Part shown: piece by piece, positions 4,767 to 6,943 of the stretch
Layout of the letters: each line of letters opens with the position of its first letter
Numbering within the stretch: the stretch's first letter is position 1
Source of the DNA: a bacterium
GTDB lineage: Bacteria > Patescibacteriota > Microgenomatia > UBA1400 > PJMF01
NCBI GenBank assembly: GCA_017431585.1
Contig: JAFRKU010000072.1
Location: 1 to 6,943, forward strand
DNA: 6,943 nucleotides
Direction of reading: 5' to 3'
Notes under the pieces: model-generated
What the model was told of the DNA's origin: nothing
Seen by the model: only the letters and a program-made list of their open reading frames with translations
Databases searched by the model: none
Translations under genes and position numbers: made by a program

Positions 4767-6740
4767 ATGGCAGCAAGACACAACAGTCGTTGGGCTCCAC
4801 GAGGTGGGGTGGGTGGGAATTATGGGACATCACACAAAACACGAGTAGTACTGCATACGCTACTTGATATGGTTGGTATTTTTGTGCTGATGATAGGCAT
4901 TTTTTGCTGTGGGCCGCGCGCGCGCGCGCGCGCGGCCCAAATGCCCATTTCCTTTGCCACCTTAGGTTCGCTGCCGGCTCTCAATGGTCAAAAATACGTC
5001 AAAGTCAACAGCAACAACAAATTCGTCTCCGTGGCCGCCGCCGACTTTGGCTGCCACGACCCCAATTTGGCCGCCGGACAAAGTCACGACTTTCCGTATA
5101 CTGGTGGCGAGCAATCGTGGGATTTGTATCCGCATTGCACGTACCAATTGGAAGTTTGGGGTGCACAAGGTGGATATGAACGTGTTCAATATCCTCAATT
5201 TCGCGGTGGTTATGGCGGTTATGCCACTGGTATAGTTAGTTTTTTACAAAACCAGACAATCAGCATTGTTGTCGGTAGTCAAGGACAAGACGGATGTACG
5301 TATAATACGTGTGCTGGCGGTTATAATGGAGGTGGTTGGGGCGCATATTACAGCCCAGGTCCAGGAAATTGGGCCAGTGGAGGAGGAGGCGCCACACATA
5401 TGGCAACTGACAAGCGAGGAGTGTTAGCTAATTACAATAATAATCGTTCTGAAGTAATTTTGGTGGCTGGCGGCGGCGGAGCAGGCTATTGGTGGGAAGA
5501 CTGGTCAACTCATACTATGCTTGAGTCAAATAGTGCAATAGGTGGCAATGCGGGTGGATATATTGGGAGTACAGGTTACAGTAGCGGAACTCGCGCCAAT
5601 GCAACTGGAGGCACACAAACTGCCGGTGGGCAACGAGGATTTCGAGGGGGCAATGGATCATTTGGGCAAGGCGGCCAAGGCCGAACAGGATGTGACCAAG
5701 GTGGAGACGAGAATGGTTGTTCTTCATCTGGTGGAGGGGGCGGTTGGTTCGGTGGCGGCGCCGCTGCTCATAATGCAACAGCTGGCGGCTCTGGTTATAT
5801 TAATTCGTCATACTTAACATCCAATATCGCTCTTACCAAACACATGACCTGTTATAACTGCGCCACCTCCACTGCCGCGAGTACCTATACTATTAGTAAT
5901 ACTTGTGCCAGCGCCACCGCCACCAGTGATTGCTCCAAAACCGGCCACGGCTATGCCCGTATCACCCGTGTCCAAACGCTCCAGTCTTTCACCCCGTCCA
6001 TGTGTGCCGCTGCGGCTACACCCGCACTCGATGGTTACACAGATTTGGGCACCATGGTTGACGAGCGCGATGGCAAGTCGTACGCCGTGCGCAAATACTC
6101 AGACGGCCGCTGCTGGATGGCGGAAAATCTCAAATTCGGGAGCAATTGTACAGCGACCAATTTCCCAAATACTAATCCGTCATCGGTGACTGGCTATGTC
6201 GGCACATATGGTGGTCATGCTTATCGTGGCAGATGCACTTCTCCGGGCAGTGCATATGATGGCTACCTTTACGATTGGGAGGCGACCATGAATAATAATA
6301 CTGCTCTTTACAACAGCACATACGTGGCGCACAATAGTGCGAATGCATTTTCCAACGGTACTACGCTAGCCAAGCACGACGTCTGCCCTTTGGGTTGGCA
6401 TGTAGCGACAGTCATCGATCTTCAAACTCTCGCCAACCAAGTGCAAGGTAGCAATGTCGCCAATGGGTGTGCTATCAGCACTTGTTCCACTGCTGCTAAC
6501 TTCTTTTGGACTAACACTAGCAATGCATGGAATGCGACCGGTCGCTCAACTAAAGCTGGCGACATTTATGCCAGCAGTAAACGTTATCAAGGGTCTGGTT
6601 TAATCATCCATAGTTCTACTGTTAGCGGCGGTGGAGAATACACCCTACAAGTTAATGCTAACTCTTCAAATGTTATCTCTCCTGCAGAAGCACGAAATAG
6701 ATTTCATGGTTTCTCTGTCCGTTGCGTGGCCGATTACTAG
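4767..6740 (+). CDS. Secreted surface protein: glycine-rich (ALK-like) domain plus FISUMP domain
   Basis: A 657-residue exported protein, probably on the cell surface. After a basic N-terminus, residues 27-48 are a hydrophobic segment. An Arg-Ala repeat (50-56) follows, with A54-R55-A56 fitting signal peptidase I cleavage; the segment could also stay as an anchor. Residues about 107-345 form a glycine-rich domain like that of LTK/ALK receptors and many bacterial surface proteins: FPYTGGEQSW, YQLEVWGAQGG, GGGGATHMA, ILVAGGGGAGYW and GGGGGWFGGGA. From about 425 to the end is a Fibrobacter succinogenes major paralogous (FISUMP) domain: DGKSYAVRKYSDGRCWMAENL, YLYDWEATM, CPLGWHVAT and a final GFSVRCVADY. 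Several Cys suggest disulfides. Function is unknown; adhesion or host-cell contact is inference. Its gene has its own promoter and structured leader. A CG repeat at the signal region could frameshift it. Confidence 0.88.
   Translation: MAARHNSRWAPRGGVGGNYGTSHKTRVVLHTLLDMVGIFVLMIGIFCCGPRARARAAQMPISFATLGSLPALNGQKYVKVNSNNKFVSVAAADFGCHDPNLAAGQSHDFPYTGGEQSWDLYPHCTYQLEVWGAQGGYERVQYPQFRGGYGGYATGIVSFLQNQTISIVVGSQGQDGCTYNTCAGGYNGGGWGAYYSPGPGNWASGGGGATHMATDKRGVLANYNNNRSEVILVAGGGGAGYWWEDWSTHTMLESNSAIGGNAGGYIGSTGYSSGTRANATGGTQTAGGQRGFRGGNGSFGQGGQGRTGCDQGGDENGCSSSGGGGGWFGGGAAAHNATAGGSGYINSSYLTSNIALTKHMTCYNCATSTAASTYTISNTCASATATSDCSKTGHGYARITRVQTLQSFTPSMCAAAATPALDGYTDLGTMVDERDGKSYAVRKYSDGRCWMAENLKFGSNCTATNFPNTNPSSVTGYVGTYGGHAYRGRCTSPGSAYDGYLYDWEATMNNNTALYNSTYVAHNSANAFSNGTTLAKHDVCPLGWHVATVIDLQTLANQVQGSNVANGCAISTCSTAANFFWTNTSNAWNATGRSTKAGDIYASSKRYQGSGLIIHSSTVSGGGEYTLQVNANSSNVISPAEARNRFHGFSVRCVADY
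4911..4938. repeat. 28-bp perfect palindrome with (CG)10 tract in the signal-peptide region
   Basis: Ten CG units at 4915-4934 are flanked by GGGC and GCCC, making a palindrome with 14-bp arms. In frame it encodes Gly-Pro-(Arg-Ala)3-Ala. Such tracts favour slippage, cruciform and Z-DNA formation. Gain of one unit brings a TAG at 4963-4965 into frame; loss of one unit leads to a stop at 5177-5179. Confidence 0.9.
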
Positions 6741-6943
6741 TGACTAAAGTTGGGTGGAGCGTTACCGCCGGGGCCAGCGCCGAAGCCGCTGGCTTCGCCG
6801 GCACTAATGCTATCGAGCGTGATCGTTTGGCTTTGGTTGCCGACGGTGACGGTGTAAGTTTGGCCGAGGGCCAAATTGGGACTGGAGAAAACGGCGCTGT
6901 TGCCGGATTTTTGGATGGTGTAGGCATACAAGGGCGCGCTGGC
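6737..6943 (-). CDS. C-terminal part of a probable secreted carbohydrate-binding-type protein (5' end outside window)
   Basis: The minus-strand frame is open from the right edge to TAG at 6739-6737, giving 68 visible residues. The sequence has the pattern of an extracellular beta-domain: AYTIQKSGNSAVFSSPNL, then ALGQTYTVTVGNQSQTITL and a Gly/Ala/Pro-rich tail (GFGAGPGGNAPP). This resembles the C-terminus of Cthe_2159-type (DUF4353) carbohydrate-binding proteins, though the match is from memory of the pattern only. Its product reads far better than those of the other frames here. It converges with the surface protein gene, and the two stops share the CTAG at 6737-6740. No terminator is visible between them, so the two transcripts may overlap. 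Confidence 0.7.
   Translation of the reverse strand, partial: ASAPLYAYTIQKSGNSAVFSSPNLALGQTYTVTVGNQSQTITLDSISAGEASGFGAGPGGNAPPNFSH

Noticed and set aside
4890..4915. Lipoprotein signal at the IGIFCCG segment
   Set aside because: The position before Cys is Phe (or Cys), not Gly, Ala or Ser, so it does not fit a lipobox; the A-R-A site fits better.
6781..6797. Hairpin CGAAGCC-GCT-GGCTTCG as a terminator between the convergent genes
   Set aside because: There is no T run on either side and it lies within the minus-strand coding sequence, where the Gly/Ala/Ser codons explain it.

Overview
The window reads as a piece of a bacterial chromosome, most likely from a Patescibacteria/CPR lineage close to Candidatus Saccharibacteria (TM7). 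This placement is inferred from gene content: a compact secY-adk-map cluster with a short adenylate kinase, plus a large secreted protein that joins a glycine-rich domain to a C-terminal FISUMP-type domain. TGA ends secY, adk and map, and tryptophan is TGG, so the code looks standard. That argues against Gracilibacteria/SR1, which read TGA as glycine.

Region 1 (1-1325) is the 3' part of a GC-rich gene for an Ala/Glu/Lys coiled-coil protein with a basic tail that I do not recognise. Its composition differs from everything after about 1440. Region 2 (1326-1589) is non-coding. It holds a clear intrinsic terminator with a GCAA tetraloop and an extended -10 promoter for secY. Region 3 (1590-4320) is a tight operon: the SecY translocon channel, adenylate kinase, type I methionine aminopeptidase and a previously uncalled 39-residue membrane peptide. 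The stops and starts of the last three genes overlap (ATGA, then GTGA). The usual ribosomal protein neighbours of secY are absent on both sides.

Region 4 (4321-4766) is the most interesting non-coding stretch. It carries two GTGTACAAA boxes 21 bp apart, then two near-consensus promoters facing opposite ways with -35 boxes only 2 bp apart, then a leader of about 180 nt. That leader can fold into a multi-helix domain closed by a 9-bp stem, or instead into a 17-bp hairpin next to the ribosome binding site. The two folds share the same bases and exclude each other, as in a riboswitch or RNA thermometer. Region 5 (4767-6740) is the surface protein gene. A (CG)10 tract inside a 28-bp perfect palindrome sits at its signal-peptide cleavage region, and a gain or loss of one CG unit would truncate the protein, so it may be a phase-variable switch. 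Region 6 (6737-6943) is the 3' end of a convergent minus-strand gene, probably a secreted carbohydrate-binding-type protein. Its stop codon overlaps that of the surface protein.

Taken together, SecY exports surface proteins such as the FISUMP protein, Adk supplies adenylate nucleotide balance, and MetAP trims N-termini. The surface protein gene appears to be controlled separately, at promoter, leader and coding-repeat level.
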